Assembly (NCBI RefSeq): GCF_900112415.1
Contig: NZ_FOLV01000001.1
Span: forward strand, 467,683 to 531,682
Direction: 5' to 3'
Length of the DNA: 64,000 bases
DNA from: Bacillus sp. 491mf
GTDB lineage: Bacteria; Bacillota; Bacilli; Bacillales; Bacillaceae_G
Each line of letters begins with the position of its first letter. Position 1 is the first letter of the stretch. This document shows positions 37,058 to 45,601 of this stretch, piece after piece. Below the pieces are notes generated by a model. It worked only from the letters and a program-made list of their open reading frames with translations, searched no databases and had not been told where the DNA came from. The translations under genes and the position numbers were made by a program.

Positions 37058-37280
37058 CGATGAGCAGGAAAAGTACATCGTGAACTGATCTACAGAGAGC
37101 AATCGGTAGCTGAGAAGATTGCGGTGCAGCGTGATGGAAAGACACCTGTGAGTGTTATTTTGAACGTGAACAACTAGTAAAAGTAAACGGAACCTACCGT
37201 TATCAGGCGAAAAGTGGTCAATGTGACAATTTGGGTGGTACCGCGGTGAAATCCGTCCCTTTTATAGGGGCGGATTTTTG
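37058..37280 (+). promoter_or_regulatory. T-box riboswitch of aspS, specifier GAC (Asp)
   Basis: CAGG/CCTG closes the specifier loop AAAAGTA opposite GAAA-GAC-A, so the specifier is the Asp codon GAC at 37141-37143. The same geometry holds in the Arg and Ile T-boxes of this window. AGAGAGC and the GCAATC/GATTGC apical stem are typical of stem I. The T-box TGGGTGGTACCGCGG is at 37232-37246. The terminator AAATCCGTCCCT/AGGGGCGGATTT plus T run is at 37249-37279. Confidence 0.9.
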
Positions 37281-37306
37281 TATTCTTTGAAAGGAGGTGA
37301 GCGGCC

Positions 37307-37405
37307 GTGGATGATGATGATAACGATAATAATAAATTTATAATCATACAATTCATTATAGGAGGCGAAAAGTATGAGTCAACAGATGAAGCGGTCGCTT
37401 ATTAG
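37307..37405 (+). CDS. Putative Asp/Asn-rich leader peptide of aspS (32 aa)
   Basis: GTG 37307 follows AAAGGAGGTGA with GGAGG 9 nt upstream. It reads V-D-D-D-D-N-D-N-N-K-F-I-I-I and continues until TAG at 37403, overlapping the aspS start (37374) by 32 nt in another frame. It lies after the T-box terminator, so it is made only when the riboswitch lets transcription through. A 6-bp A/T hairpin TATAAT/ATTATA (37339-37360) abuts the aspS ribosome binding site (GGAGG 37361-37365). A ribosome slowed on the Asp/Asn codons would cover this hairpin. The function as an attenuator is inference; the ORF, its Shine-Dalgarno and the codon run are seen directly. Confidence 0.5.
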   Translation: MDDDDNDNNKFIIIQFIIGGEKYESTDEAVAY

Positions 37406-38666
37406 CGAATGTACACCGCATGAAACAGTTGTATTACAAGGATGGGTAAAAAAAATACGGCATCTAGGGAATATTAGCTTTTTATTACTTCGTGATCGAA
37501 CAGGCGTCATGCAATGCGTACTTGAACAAGAATGGGCAGGATATAAAGTAGAAGTAGAAAGTGTTGTGCAAGTGACAGGAAAAGTAATTGAGACAGATAA
37601 AACGAAACTTGGAGTAGAGTTATTAGTTGAAGATGTAAAGCTCATAAATGGTGCGGAGCCAATCCCGTTTGAAGTGAATAAAAAGAAGCTGCAGGTCGGT
37701 TTAGATCAAATGTTACATTCGCGAACGGTATCACTTCGGCATGAACAAGTGCAAGCGATTTTTACAATTAAATCAATGTTTGCACATGCTTTTAGCGAAT
37801 ATTTACTACAACACGATTTTACAAGAATTTTCACACCGAAAATTGTTTCGCAAGGAGCGGAAGGCGGAGCAAACGTATTTCAGTTTCAATATTTTGAAAA
37901 AGAAGCATATTTAGCACAATCACCACAGTTTTATAAGCAAATGATGGTTGCGGGTGGATTAGAACGTGTTTTTGAAGTGGCGCCTGTATACCGCGCTGAA
38001 CATCACAATTCATCTCGTCATTTAAACGAATACATTTCCTTAGACGTCGAACTTGCATTTATTGAAGATTTTTATGAAGTAATGCAGCTTGAAACGGATG
38101 TACTTCGGTATATGTTTGAAAAAGTAAAACAAAATTGCGTAAAGGAGTTACAGTTGCTTCAAATTGAAATTCCGGTTATTACAGACATTCCAAAATTAAC
38201 GGTAACAGAAGCGCAAACGATTTTACAAAAAGAGTATCGAAAAGAGTCCCCAATAGGAGATCTAGATTCAGAAGGAGAAAAGTTGCTTGGGAAGTATATA
38301 AAAGAAACATACGATAGTGATTTTGTCTTTATCACTCATTATCCGAAAGAAACACGTCCGATGTATACAATGCCAAATCAAGAGAATCCTTCCGTCACAG
38401 ACTCTTTTGATTTGTTGTATAAAGGATTAGAAATTACATCAGGTGCGCAGCGTATTCACAACTATGATATGTTAGTTCGCTCCTTTGAAGAAAAGGGATT
38501 ACATGTAGAAAACTTTCAATCGTATATTGATACATTCCGATATGGGTGTCCGCCGCATGGTGGGTTCGCGATTGGATTAGAACGACTTGTATATAAATTT
38601 TTAAACTTATCAAATGTTCGTGAAGCGAGTGCATTTCCGAGAGACTGTACGAGGTTAGTACCGTAA
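37374..38666 (+). CDS. aspS: Archaeal-type aspartyl-tRNA synthetase, possibly non-discriminating
   Basis: 430 residues, much shorter than the usual bacterial AspRS (about 590) because the GAD insertion domain is missing. An N-terminal OB fold (VVLQGWVKKIRHLGNISFLLLRD) is followed by the class II core with motif 2 (VFEVAPVYRAEHHNSSRHLNE) and motif 3 (GFAIGLERLVYKFLNL). This is the archaeal/eukaryotic-like AspRS2 form found as a second synthetase in some Firmicutes. AspRS2 enzymes often charge both tRNA-Asp and tRNA-Asn. Control by an Asp T-box and a possible Asp/Asn leader peptide fits. ATG 37374 has GGAGGCG upstream. Confidence 0.88.
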   Translation: MSQQMKRSLISECTPHETVVLQGWVKKIRHLGNISFLLLRDRTGVMQCVLEQEWAGYKVEVESVVQVTGKVIETDKTKLGVELLVEDVKLINGAEPIPFEVNKKKLQVGLDQMLHSRTVSLRHEQVQAIFTIKSMFAHAFSEYLLQHDFTRIFTPKIVSQGAEGGANVFQFQYFEKEAYLAQSPQFYKQMMVAGGLERVFEVAPVYRAEHHNSSRHLNEYISLDVELAFIEDFYEVMQLETDVLRYMFEKVKQNCVKELQLLQIEIPVITDIPKLTVTEAQTILQKEYRKESPIGDLDSEGEKLLGKYIKETYDSDFVFITHYPKETRPMYTMPNQENPSVTDSFDLLYKGLEITSGAQRIHNYDMLVRSFEEKGLHVENFQSYIDTFRYGCPPHGGFAIGLERLVYKFLNLSNVREASAFPRDCTRLVP

Positions 38667-38679
38667 TATAAAATGAAAC

Positions 38680-38711
38680 AATCCCCGGTTTGTGTACCGG
38701 GGATTTGTTAT
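38680..38711 (+). terminator. Rho-independent terminator of aspS
   Basis: AATCCCCGGT / ACCGGGGATT hairpin with a 6-nt loop, then TTGTTA. Confidence 0.8.
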
Positions 38712-38724
38712 GGAGGAACTATTT

Positions 38725-39522
38725 TCAATTCGTAATCGAAATAATCCACAATATCCAATGAGCTCCTGGTACAAAAAGAAGCTGAGCTAGTAATGTTCCA
38801 AAAAATCTAGAAATCATAAGCTATCCGTACATTTTCCCCATTGTTTCTGCACCGTTTTCTTTTTGGAGAGCTCGTTCTGTTAATAGTGCAATCCGTGGGT
38901 CTAATAGTACCGTTAATAAGATTGTTGCAAATCCGTTAACGAGGCCGGAAGCTGTACTTGCCTTCGTTGCGTAAGTAGGATTTAAAAAAGAAGCGTATAA
39001 AGCAGAAAGAACGCCTGCCGTATAAATAGCGGTAGCAAACATATTAATGAGCATAATTCGCTTTGGAATGCCGCCAACTCTCATCCGGTGAATCATTTGC
39101 AACTTTGGAAAACGGACATATTTTTTTGTGTATTTTAGTTTTTGAATGTTATTTGTTTTCATCATACGTATAAAAGAACCATCTGTTTCAAAGTTTTGAA
39201 TCACATAGCCAAATAGTTTTGTAAGAGTTGGATACAAAAAGATAGCTAGTAATGTACCGAATGAGGCAGCGAATAAAATAAGATGAAATGTTCCTTTTAA
39301 ATCGATAGAATCGTCTAGTCTTGCTTGATCGACAATACCGCCAACTAAAAAAGCTTGCAGCAAGTTAGATGTTCTCGCAACAAGTAATACAATTCCAACT
39401 ACAGATAACGAAACAGCAATCTTTTTTAATCGAATGCCTGCAAGTCGGATGCTATAAGAACTTGTTTCTACTGCATGAATAATAATTGTAAAAACTACTA
39501 TGATAATTAATTTTGTCGTCAT
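38725..39522 (-). pseudogene. amj: Lipid II flippase Amj, interrupted by one in-frame amber codon
   Basis: The reading frame from 39522 encodes a polytopic membrane protein of the Amj (YdaH) family (ETSSYSIRLAGIRLKKIAVS, ARTSNLLQAFLVGGIVD). It stops at a TAG (38821-38823) after residue 233. The same frame then continues LMISRFFGTLLAQLLFVPG...IISITN to a TGA at 38725, giving 265 codons, close to the usual length of about 270. Amj is the alternate lipid II flippase that can replace MurJ. The lost part is the final membrane helix. No frameshift is needed, so a point mutation is the simplest cause. A 233-residue product may still be made. Confidence 0.75.
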
Positions 39523-39705
39523 ATGTATTCACCATCTATTAAAATTTGGAAAATAAATCTAATCATACAGGATGAAAAGGATTTTGTATATATTGATTTT
39601 TATTAAAAAAAGTTTGCTCGAAAGTTATTGACTGAATATTTACATTAAAATGATTGTTTTGTAAAATGGTGAGAGTTGTGGTTAAGATGATAAGGGGGGA
39701 TAGGG

Positions 39706-40347
39706 ATGAAAACATATTACAGTAACCGTGCAAAGAGCTATGAAGAAGTATATTTTCGAGATGACCCTATTAGGCAAACAGAATTAATGGAAATAAAAGA
39801 TGTTTTGAAAGAAAAGTTTGTAGGGAGGGATGTACTCGAGGTTGCTTGTGGTACAGGATACTGGACGCAATATGTTGCTAAAACAGCTCAGCACATTACT
39901 GCGATTGATTACGCAGAAGAAGTACTAACTTTAGCGAAAGAAAAGCAGCTTTTGCCATCGAAAGTTTCTTTTGTACAAGGAAATGCATATAAACTAAATC
40001 AGTTAGCAAAAACATTTAATGGAGCATACGCAAATTTTTGGTTTTCTCATATCCCGAAAGAAAATATTTTTCCCTTTTTAGAACAGTTTCATGAGGTTTT
40101 AGAACGAGGTTCGATTGTGTGTATGGTCGATAATATGTATAACGAAGGAATTGGTGGAACACTTATTTCTAAGCCAAATGATGAAAATACATATAAAATT
40201 CGCCCATTAGCAGATGGCCAGCAGTATGAAATTATAAAAAATTATTATTCGAAAGAAGAGCTTACAGCTATTTTTGAACCATTTGCAGTAGATTTAGAGA
40301 TTCATATGAATAAATGTTTTTGGAGCGTAACATATAAAGTAAAGTGA
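39706..40347 (+). CDS. Class I SAM-dependent methyltransferase
   Basis: 213 residues. Motif I is VLEVACGTGYWTQYVAK, then ITAIDYAEEVL (acidic ribose-binding residue) and VSFVQGNAY. A small-molecule methyltransferase fold with no extra domain; substrate unknown. The start follows GGGGGATAGGG. The HAD gene begins 14 nt after its stop, so the two are probably co-transcribed. Confidence 0.85.
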   Translation: MKTYYSNRAKSYEEVYFRDDPIRQTELMEIKDVLKEKFVGRDVLEVACGTGYWTQYVAKTAQHITAIDYAEEVLTLAKEKQLLPSKVSFVQGNAYKLNQLAKTFNGAYANFWFSHIPKENIFPFLEQFHEVLERGSIVCMVDNMYNEGIGGTLISKPNDENTYKIRPLADGQQYEIIKNYYSKEELTAIFEPFAVDLEIHMNKCFWSVTYKVK

Positions 40348-40361
40348 GTGGAGGGAAATAT

Positions 40362-41018
40362 ATGTATACAACTTTTTTATTCGATTTAGATGGCACATTA
40401 ACAGATCCCAAAGAAGGAATTGTCAATTCAGTCATATATGCCTTGCGAAAAATGGGGATAGATGAGCAGGATCATAACAAATTACTTACTTTTATCGGTC
40501 CGCCGATTCAACATTCATTTGCGAATATATATGGAATGAATGAAGAACAAGTAACAGATGCAGTCACGCATTACCGTGAATATTTTAAAACGAAGGGAAT
40601 GTTTGAAAATCATGTATATGAGCATATTCCTAGTATTTTACAAGATTTAAAGGATGCGGGGAAGCGATTGTTTGTGGCAACGTCTAAGCCAACTATATTT
40701 GCAAAACAAATTTTGGAACACTTTCAGATGGCGCATTATTTTGAAGAGATTGTCGGTAGTAATTTAGATGGAACACGCATTGCAAAGGCAGAAATAATTC
40801 AGCATATTTTACATACATATGATGATTTAGAGAAAGAGCATGTAGTTATGGTAGGCGATCGAGAGCATGATATAATTGGCGCGTGTCAAGTTGGTATTGA
40901 TTCTATCGGAGTCTTATATGGGTACGGTAGTAAAGGAGAATTAGTGGAAGCAGGAGCTACTCATATTAGTAAAGATGTAGAAGGTTTAAAGAATTTTCAT
41001 TATGCGGTAAACAAGTAA
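40362..41018 (+). CDS. HAD-family hydrolase, Gph/5'-nucleotidase-like
   Basis: 218 residues from ATG 40362 (GGAGGG at 7-nt spacing; an upstream in-frame ATG lacks a site). Motifs: FLFDLDGTLTDPKEG (nucleophile Asp), VATSKP (motif II), KAEIIQ and VMVGDREHDIIGA (motif IV). The four-helix cap resembles phosphoglycolate phosphatase and related nucleotidases. Substrate uncertain. Confidence 0.85.
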   Translation: MYTTFLFDLDGTLTDPKEGIVNSVIYALRKMGIDEQDHNKLLTFIGPPIQHSFANIYGMNEEQVTDAVTHYREYFKTKGMFENHVYEHIPSILQDLKDAGKRLFVATSKPTIFAKQILEHFQMAHYFEEIVGSNLDGTRIAKAEIIQHILHTYDDLEKEHVVMVGDREHDIIGACQVGIDSIGVLYGYGSKGELVEAGATHISKDVEGLKNFHYAVNK

Positions 41019-41027
41019 CAGATTGAA

Positions 41028-41056
41028 AAGATAAGGTCATTTCCTTATCTTTTTTA
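41028..41056 (+). terminator. Rho-independent terminator
   Basis: AAGATAAGG / CCTTATCTT hairpin followed by TTTTTATA. Confidence 0.85.
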
Positions 41057-41182
41057 TATAGGTGTTATGGAAAATGACTATATTCGATGCTTGAAAGAGG
41101 AATTTCATTTATAAAGTGGAATTTTACTAAATAAACTGAAAATTCTATAAATATTTCCTCGGAAATTAGAAAGGAGAAAATC

Positions 41183-42622
41183 ATGGAATTAGTCATTATT
41201 TTACTGGCACTTAGTATGCTTATGTTTGTGGCATATCGCGGATTTTCTGTTATTTTATTCGCACCTATTTGTGCACTGTTTGCTGTTTTGTTAACAGAGC
41301 CGACTTATGTTTTACCTTTTTTCTCAAACATTTTTATGGAGAAAATGGTTGGTTTCATTAAATTATATTTCCCAGTGTTTTTGTTAGGAGCGATTTTCGG
41401 AAAAGTAGTTGAGATGTCAGGAATCGCAGAGTCTATCGCAAAAACGATTATCCAAATTGTTGGGGTGAAACGAACGATTCTGGCGATTGTATTAATGGGG
41501 GCAATTTTAACATATAGTGGTGTTAGTGTATTTGTAGTGGCATTTGCTATTTTTCCATTTGCAGCTAATTTGTTTCGTGAAGCAAATATACCGAAACGAC
41601 TCATTCCAGGTACAATTGCACTTGGTGTGCTTACGTTTACAATGGACGCGCTTCCAGGAACACCGCAAATTCAAAATGTTATTCCGACAACATTTTTCAA
41701 GACAGACATTTATGCTGGCCCGTTATTAGGAATTACAGGAGCTATTTTTATTTTTATTGTCGGTATGGTGTATTTAGAAAGTCGACGTCAGAGAGCAGAA
41801 GCGCAAGGTGAAGGGTATTTTGGATTTGGGGATGGACATACGGAAATGGCAGCATCCATCGAAGCAGAACAAGGTGTAAAACAAGCACTCCCACCGACTG
41901 AAATTACCCCATTTCGACAAGTGCTTGCCTTCGTACCGCTTATTTTAGTTGGTGTCATGAATAAAATTTTTACAATTACTATTCCAAAATGGTATCCAAG
42001 TGGCTTTGATTTTGCGTCAATTGGTTTGAAAAGTTTTGGGAAAGTAGAATTATCTGGGGTGCTTGGGGTATGGTCAGTAGAATTAGCACTTATCACAGGG
42101 ATTATTGCGACACTTCTATTAAATTGGAAACGTGTATTTGTAGACTTTCAAACAGGATTAAATGCTAGTATTGGCGGCGCGCTACTAGCAGCTATGAATA
42201 CAGGTGCAGAATATGGATTTGGTGGTGTAATTGCCTCTCTCCCAGGATTTGGTGTAATTCGTGATGGTATTTCAACTACTTTTACAAATCCACTTATTAA
42301 CGGAGCCATTACAACAAATGTACTTGCAGGTATAACAGGATCGGCTTCTGGGGGGATGGGGATCGCATTGAGCGCAATGTCTGATAAGTATATTGCAGCT
42401 GCAGAACAATTCCAAATCCCGTTAGAAGTGATGCATCGCATTATAGCAATGGCATCAGGTGGAATGGATACATTGCCGCATAACGGAGCAGTTATTACAT
42501 TACTTGCAGTAACTGGATTAACTCATAAACAATCATATCGGGATATCTTTGCAATTACAATTATTAAAACGGTAGCTGTATTTGTTGTAATTGGCATGCA
42601 TAGCTTAACAGGTCTTATATAA
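41183..42622 (+). CDS. GntP-family permease
   Basis: 479 residues with about 12 hydrophobic helices. Features of the GntP/CitMHS-like group: GAIFGKVVEMSGIAESIA, SGVSVFVVAFAIFPFA, DALPGTPQIQNVIP and a late SGGMDTLPHNGAVITLLAVTG. The family imports organic acids such as gluconate or related hydroxy acids with protons. No catabolic genes are adjacent, so the substrate cannot be set. AAAGGAG precedes the ATG. Confidence 0.85.
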   Translation: MELVIILLALSMLMFVAYRGFSVILFAPICALFAVLLTEPTYVLPFFSNIFMEKMVGFIKLYFPVFLLGAIFGKVVEMSGIAESIAKTIIQIVGVKRTILAIVLMGAILTYSGVSVFVVAFAIFPFAANLFREANIPKRLIPGTIALGVLTFTMDALPGTPQIQNVIPTTFFKTDIYAGPLLGITGAIFIFIVGMVYLESRRQRAEAQGEGYFGFGDGHTEMAASIEAEQGVKQALPPTEITPFRQVLAFVPLILVGVMNKIFTITIPKWYPSGFDFASIGLKSFGKVELSGVLGVWSVELALITGIIATLLLNWKRVFVDFQTGLNASIGGALLAAMNTGAEYGFGGVIASLPGFGVIRDGISTTFTNPLINGAITTNVLAGITGSASGGMGIALSAMSDKYIAAAEQFQIPLEVMHRIIAMASGGMDTLPHNGAVITLLAVTGLTHKQSYRDIFAITIIKTVAVFVVIGMHSLTGLI

Positions 42623-42625
42623 CCT

Positions 42626-42664
42626 TCAAAAAGAAGAGAGCACTACATCCTCTCTTCTTTTTGA
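42626..42664 (+). terminator. Rho-independent terminator
   Basis: CAAAAAGAAGAGAG / CTCTCTTCTTTTTG hairpin just after the permease stop. Confidence 0.85.
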
Positions 42665-42757
42665 TTTATAATATTATTATGTAAACTGAAATATTATTCA
42701 TGGAAAGTATTCAGAAAATATATTATAATGTAAGTGGTTACAAAAAGGGGGGATACG

Positions 42758-43231
42758 ATGTTTTCGTTACAACCGATCGCTTTTGTACATAATGAACGAA
42801 TCAATGTAGAAGATGATTTGTGGGGAGAAATTGAATCTGTTATTGAGTTGACAGATTTGTATACAGAAGAGAGTTTGCAAGGGGTTGAACAATTTTCACA
42901 TATTGAAGTGATTTTTTATTTTAATAGAGTGAGAGAAGAGAACATTCAGTATACAGCAAGACATCCTCGAAATAATGAAGAGTATCCGAAAGTAGGTATT
43001 TTTGCACAGCGGGGGAAAAATCGTCCGAATCGATTAGGTGCTACGATTGTAAAAGTAGTACGAAGAGAAGGAAAGCGCTTAGTTGTGCAAGGATTAGATG
43101 CGATTGATGGTACCCCTATTTTAGATATGAAACCAGTTATGAAAGAGTTTTTGCCAAAAGAAGAAATTAAGCAGCCAGATTGGGCAACGGATTTAATGAA
43201 GAATTACTGGAAAGGAAGCGAAGAGAAGTGA
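42758..43231 (+). CDS. trmO: TrmO-like tRNA (t6A37) methyltransferase
   Basis: 157 residues from ATG 42758 after AAGGGGGG. The single UPF0066/TsaA domain has IGFV-like start (LQPIAFVHNER), RHPRNNEEYPKVGIFAQRGKNRPNRLG and VQGLDAIDGTPILDMKP. Members use SAM to methylate the t6A of tRNA at position 37. The length matches the core domain without the E. coli C-terminal extension. The stop overlaps the GNAT start (GTGA). Confidence 0.85.
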   Translation: MFSLQPIAFVHNERINVEDDLWGEIESVIELTDLYTEESLQGVEQFSHIEVIFYFNRVREENIQYTARHPRNNEEYPKVGIFAQRGKNRPNRLGATIVKVVRREGKRLVVQGLDAIDGTPILDMKPVMKEFLPKEEIKQPDWATDLMKNYWKGSEEK

Positions 43232-43668
43232 AAATATATCAAGCAACTATGGAAGACTTACAAGGAGTAGCATCATTATTTAATGAGTACCGCATGTTTT
43301 ATAGACAAGATTCTAATATTGAAGGAGCAGAACAATTTTTACGTGAACGTATGGAGCGAAAAGAATCCGTTATCTTTGTAGCAGTAGAAGATGGGAAGTA
43401 CTTTGGGTTTACGCAGCTGTATCCTTCTTTTTCTTCTGTTTCAATGAAAGAGCTGTGGATATTAAATGATTTATTTGTACGAAGTGAGGCAAGAGGAACG
43501 GGAGTAGGGAAACAATTGTTAGCAAAGGCTAAGCAATTTGCAGTGGAGACAGGGGCAAAAGGATTGAAGCTCCAAACGGAAGTAGATAATGCCGCGGCGC
43601 AGCATTTATATGTAGGCAACGGTTATATAAGAGATGATCGCTATTTCCATTATGAATTAACTTTATAA
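43228..43668 (+). CDS. GNAT-family N-acetyltransferase
   Basis: 146 residues from GTG 43228, coupled to trmO by a 4-nt overlap. Acetyl-CoA motif is RSEARGTGVGKQLLAKA, followed by LKLQTEVDNAAAQHLYVGNGY. It resembles small-molecule or protein N-acetyltransferases; the substrate is unknown. Confidence 0.82.
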   Translation: MKIYQATMEDLQGVASLFNEYRMFYRQDSNIEGAEQFLRERMERKESVIFVAVEDGKYFGFTQLYPSFSSVSMKELWILNDLFVRSEARGTGVGKQLLAKAKQFAVETGAKGLKLQTEVDNAAAQHLYVGNGYIRDDRYFHYELTL

Positions 43669-43712
43669 AAATCGTAACAACTCAGTCACTCTATGAAAAA
43701 AAGGCGGAAAAG

Positions 43713-43860
43713 CATTTTTCTAAATGGTCGAGAGGGACTGGCTATGTATAGTAGCGGTCAGGGCCTTTTCCTGCCACGCGCAAAGTTTAAAAACATAGAA
43801 AGACAGCAAGGTGTAGGTCCATTTTTACCTTCGTGGCAGCAATCTATATGCTGAAAAATG
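43713..43860. other. Structured intergenic element (ncRNA or mobile repeat candidate)
   Basis: Within the 463-bp gap 43669-44131, the segment closes with CATTTTTC (43713-43720)/GAAAAATG (43853-43860). It has a perfect 8-bp pair CTGCCACG (43771-43778)/CGTGGCAG (43832-43839). CTATGT (43742-43747)/ACATAG (43793-43798) crosses that pair as in a pseudoknot. AGGT/ACCT closes a small hairpin at 43815-43830. GC content is higher than the flanks. TTTAT occurs on both sides (43662, 43871), which is reminiscent of bcr1-type repeats of this group. Neither an ncRNA family nor bcr1 can be confirmed here. The remaining 43861-44091 shows nothing clear. Confidence 0.45.
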
Positions 43861-44091
43861 AAAATAACTTTTTATAGGTCAGTATATTTCTACTTACATC
43901 ATACTCCTTACCAAACTTCTAAATGAAATGTATGGCTGGGTAGTTACTAAAAATCCATATATGACTAGTGATATATATACAAGCATATTGTGATTCGTTT
44001 TCATAACATATGAATATGTAAGGATAAGCTTTTTATAAAGAGATAGTTTTCGTATTTTTGCAGTGAGGTATGCAAAGCGAGTGGAATGACT

Positions 44092-44131
44092 AAAACAGCA
44101 ATGCCGTTTATCCGGTATTGCTGTTTTATTT
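44092..44131. terminator. Bidirectional terminator
   Basis: AAAACAGCAATGCCG / CGGTATTGCTGTTTT hairpin (one mismatch) directly after the stop of the minus-strand HAD gene, T-rich on both strands. Confidence 0.8.
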
Positions 44132-44671
44132 TTATATAGAATGTGAAAAGAGCCATGAAACAGCGTCTTCTAAATTTGTGGCAATATAATCAGCATTCAT
44201 GTCCGACCACTTATGACGGTACGTATGCAGTGCATCGTACCCGGCACCTGTTTGAACTAAAATTGTTGTGGCACCGACTTTTATACCTGCAACAATATCG
44301 CTCCACCGATCACCGATTACAACGCATTTCGTTAAATCAAGATGATGATTTTTCGCTGCTTGAAGAAGCATTCCTGTTTCAGGCTTACGACAACTGCAGC
44401 CATCACTATGCCGGTGCGGACAAAGATAAATATCATCAAAACCGAAAGCTTCTAATTCTTGAATAAAGTCTTCGGTTGTTGCTTTTTCATCAGCAATGCC
44501 AGGTTGGTTTGTAAAGGAAAAAAGTTGTATGTTTTGTGCTTTTAGTTGATTTAGAGCCATCTCCGAAAATGGGAATAACTGAAATTCTCCGGGATAATGA
44601 ATGGTTGTATCACCGCCAATTGTACCGTCACGGTCGATGAAAATAGCTTCGATGTTCCGTTTATTTGTCAT
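44132..44671 (-). CDS. HAD-IIIA hydrolase, GmhB/histidinol-phosphatase-like
   Basis: 179 residues. Motif I AIFIDRDGTIGGD, motif II FSFTNQPGIA, a zinc-binding loop CPHRHSDGCSCRKP (Cys-His-Cys-Cys) and motif IV VIGDRWSDIVAG. This layout matches D-glycero-D-manno-heptose-1,7-bisphosphate phosphatase and histidinol-phosphate phosphatase. No heptose or histidine genes are nearby, so the substrate is open. Confidence 0.85.
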   Translation of the reverse strand: MTNKRNIEAIFIDRDGTIGGDTTIHYPGEFQLFPFSEMALNQLKAQNIQLFSFTNQPGIADEKATTEDFIQELEAFGFDDIYLCPHRHSDGCSCRKPETGMLLQAAKNHHLDLTKCVVIGDRWSDIVAGIKVGATTILVQTGAGYDALHTYRHKWSDMNADYIATNLEDAVSWLFSHSI

Positions 44672-44890
44672 AGTAAATATCCTTTCTCGTCGTTTGTTAG
44701 AAATATTTTATAAAACGGTGTACATGGAGTAACAAAAAATAGTTTGAGCTCAGAATATAAAGTATTCTACTATTGAGATTATTTTCCTGCATATGAATGG
44801 TATCTTTGCTATGGTTTATATTTTTCCTATAAAAATATGTTATTATTTTCATAGGAATATATTGTATTTTTTGTAAAGAGAGGGATACAC

Positions 44891-45601
44891 GTGCTACAAG
44901 TTCATATAAAATCAGCTGGATACGAATATAGAGAGCAAACGATACATAATATCGCCTTTTCAATTGAACAAGGTGAACTAGTTGCTTTAATTGGTGCAAA
45001 CGGAGCAGGAAAAAGTACAACGATAAAAGCGATTCTTGGCTTATTGGCGCATATGGACGGGAAAGTCTCATTTGGAGAAAAAAAGAATCCGTATGCCTAT
45101 GTACCAGAACATCCGACGTATTATGATTACTTAACGTTATGGGAACATATTGAACTATTAATGGCTGCTAAGGATGTTAAATCAGGGAGCTGGGAAATAC
45201 AAGCTGAAGAGTTGTTACATACATTTCGGATGGACAAGCATAAGCATGAATATTTATCGAAGTTTTCAAAAGGAATGAAACAAAAATCAATGCTCATTTT
45301 AGCTTTTTTAACAAAGCCAGACTTTTATATTATTGACGAACCATTTATTGGATTAGACCCGACAGCAACTCGCGATTTTCTCAACTTTTTGTATAAAGAA
45401 AAGGAGCGCGGAGCTGGCATTTTACTGTGCACACATGTGTTAGATACGGCAGAAAGAATATGTGAGCGGTTCTTATTAATTTCAGAAGGAACGTTATTTG
45501 CAAATGGAGATTTACGTAGTATTCAAACACTTGCTGACATGCCAGAAGGCACATTGTTAGATTGTTTTGATGTGATTGTAAGGCGGGAGCAACATGATTA
45601 G
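44891..45601 (+). CDS. ABC transporter ATP-binding protein, EcsA-like
   Basis: 236 residues from a GTG start. Walker A GANGAGKSTT, signature FSKGMKQKS (variant of LSGGQ), Walker B DFYIIDEPFIGLDP, and the switch His in LLCTHVLD. The signature FSKGMKQK is typical of EcsA-type exporters. It overlaps the membrane subunit gene by 8 nt. An inverted repeat TTCCTAT/ATAGGAA (44824-44857) lies in the upstream region. Confidence 0.85.
   Translation: MLQVHIKSAGYEYREQTIHNIAFSIEQGELVALIGANGAGKSTTIKAILGLLAHMDGKVSFGEKKNPYAYVPEHPTYYDYLTLWEHIELLMAAKDVKSGSWEIQAEELLHTFRMDKHKHEYLSKFSKGMKQKSMLILAFLTKPDFYIIDEPFIGLDPTATRDFLNFLYKEKERGAGILLCTHVLDTAERICERFLLISEGTLFANGDLRSIQTLADMPEGTLLDCFDVIVRREQHD

Noticed and set aside
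37311-37343. Alternative leader reading ATG ATG ATG ATA... (MMMITIIINL, stop)
   Set aside because: Its spacing to the Shine-Dalgarno (13 nt from GGAGG) is too long compared with GTG 37307 (9 nt). It cannot be fully excluded.
38709-38789. Plus-strand 26-codon ORF MEELFSIRNRN...
   Set aside because: It is the opposite strand of the amj C-terminal codons and has no ribosome binding site.
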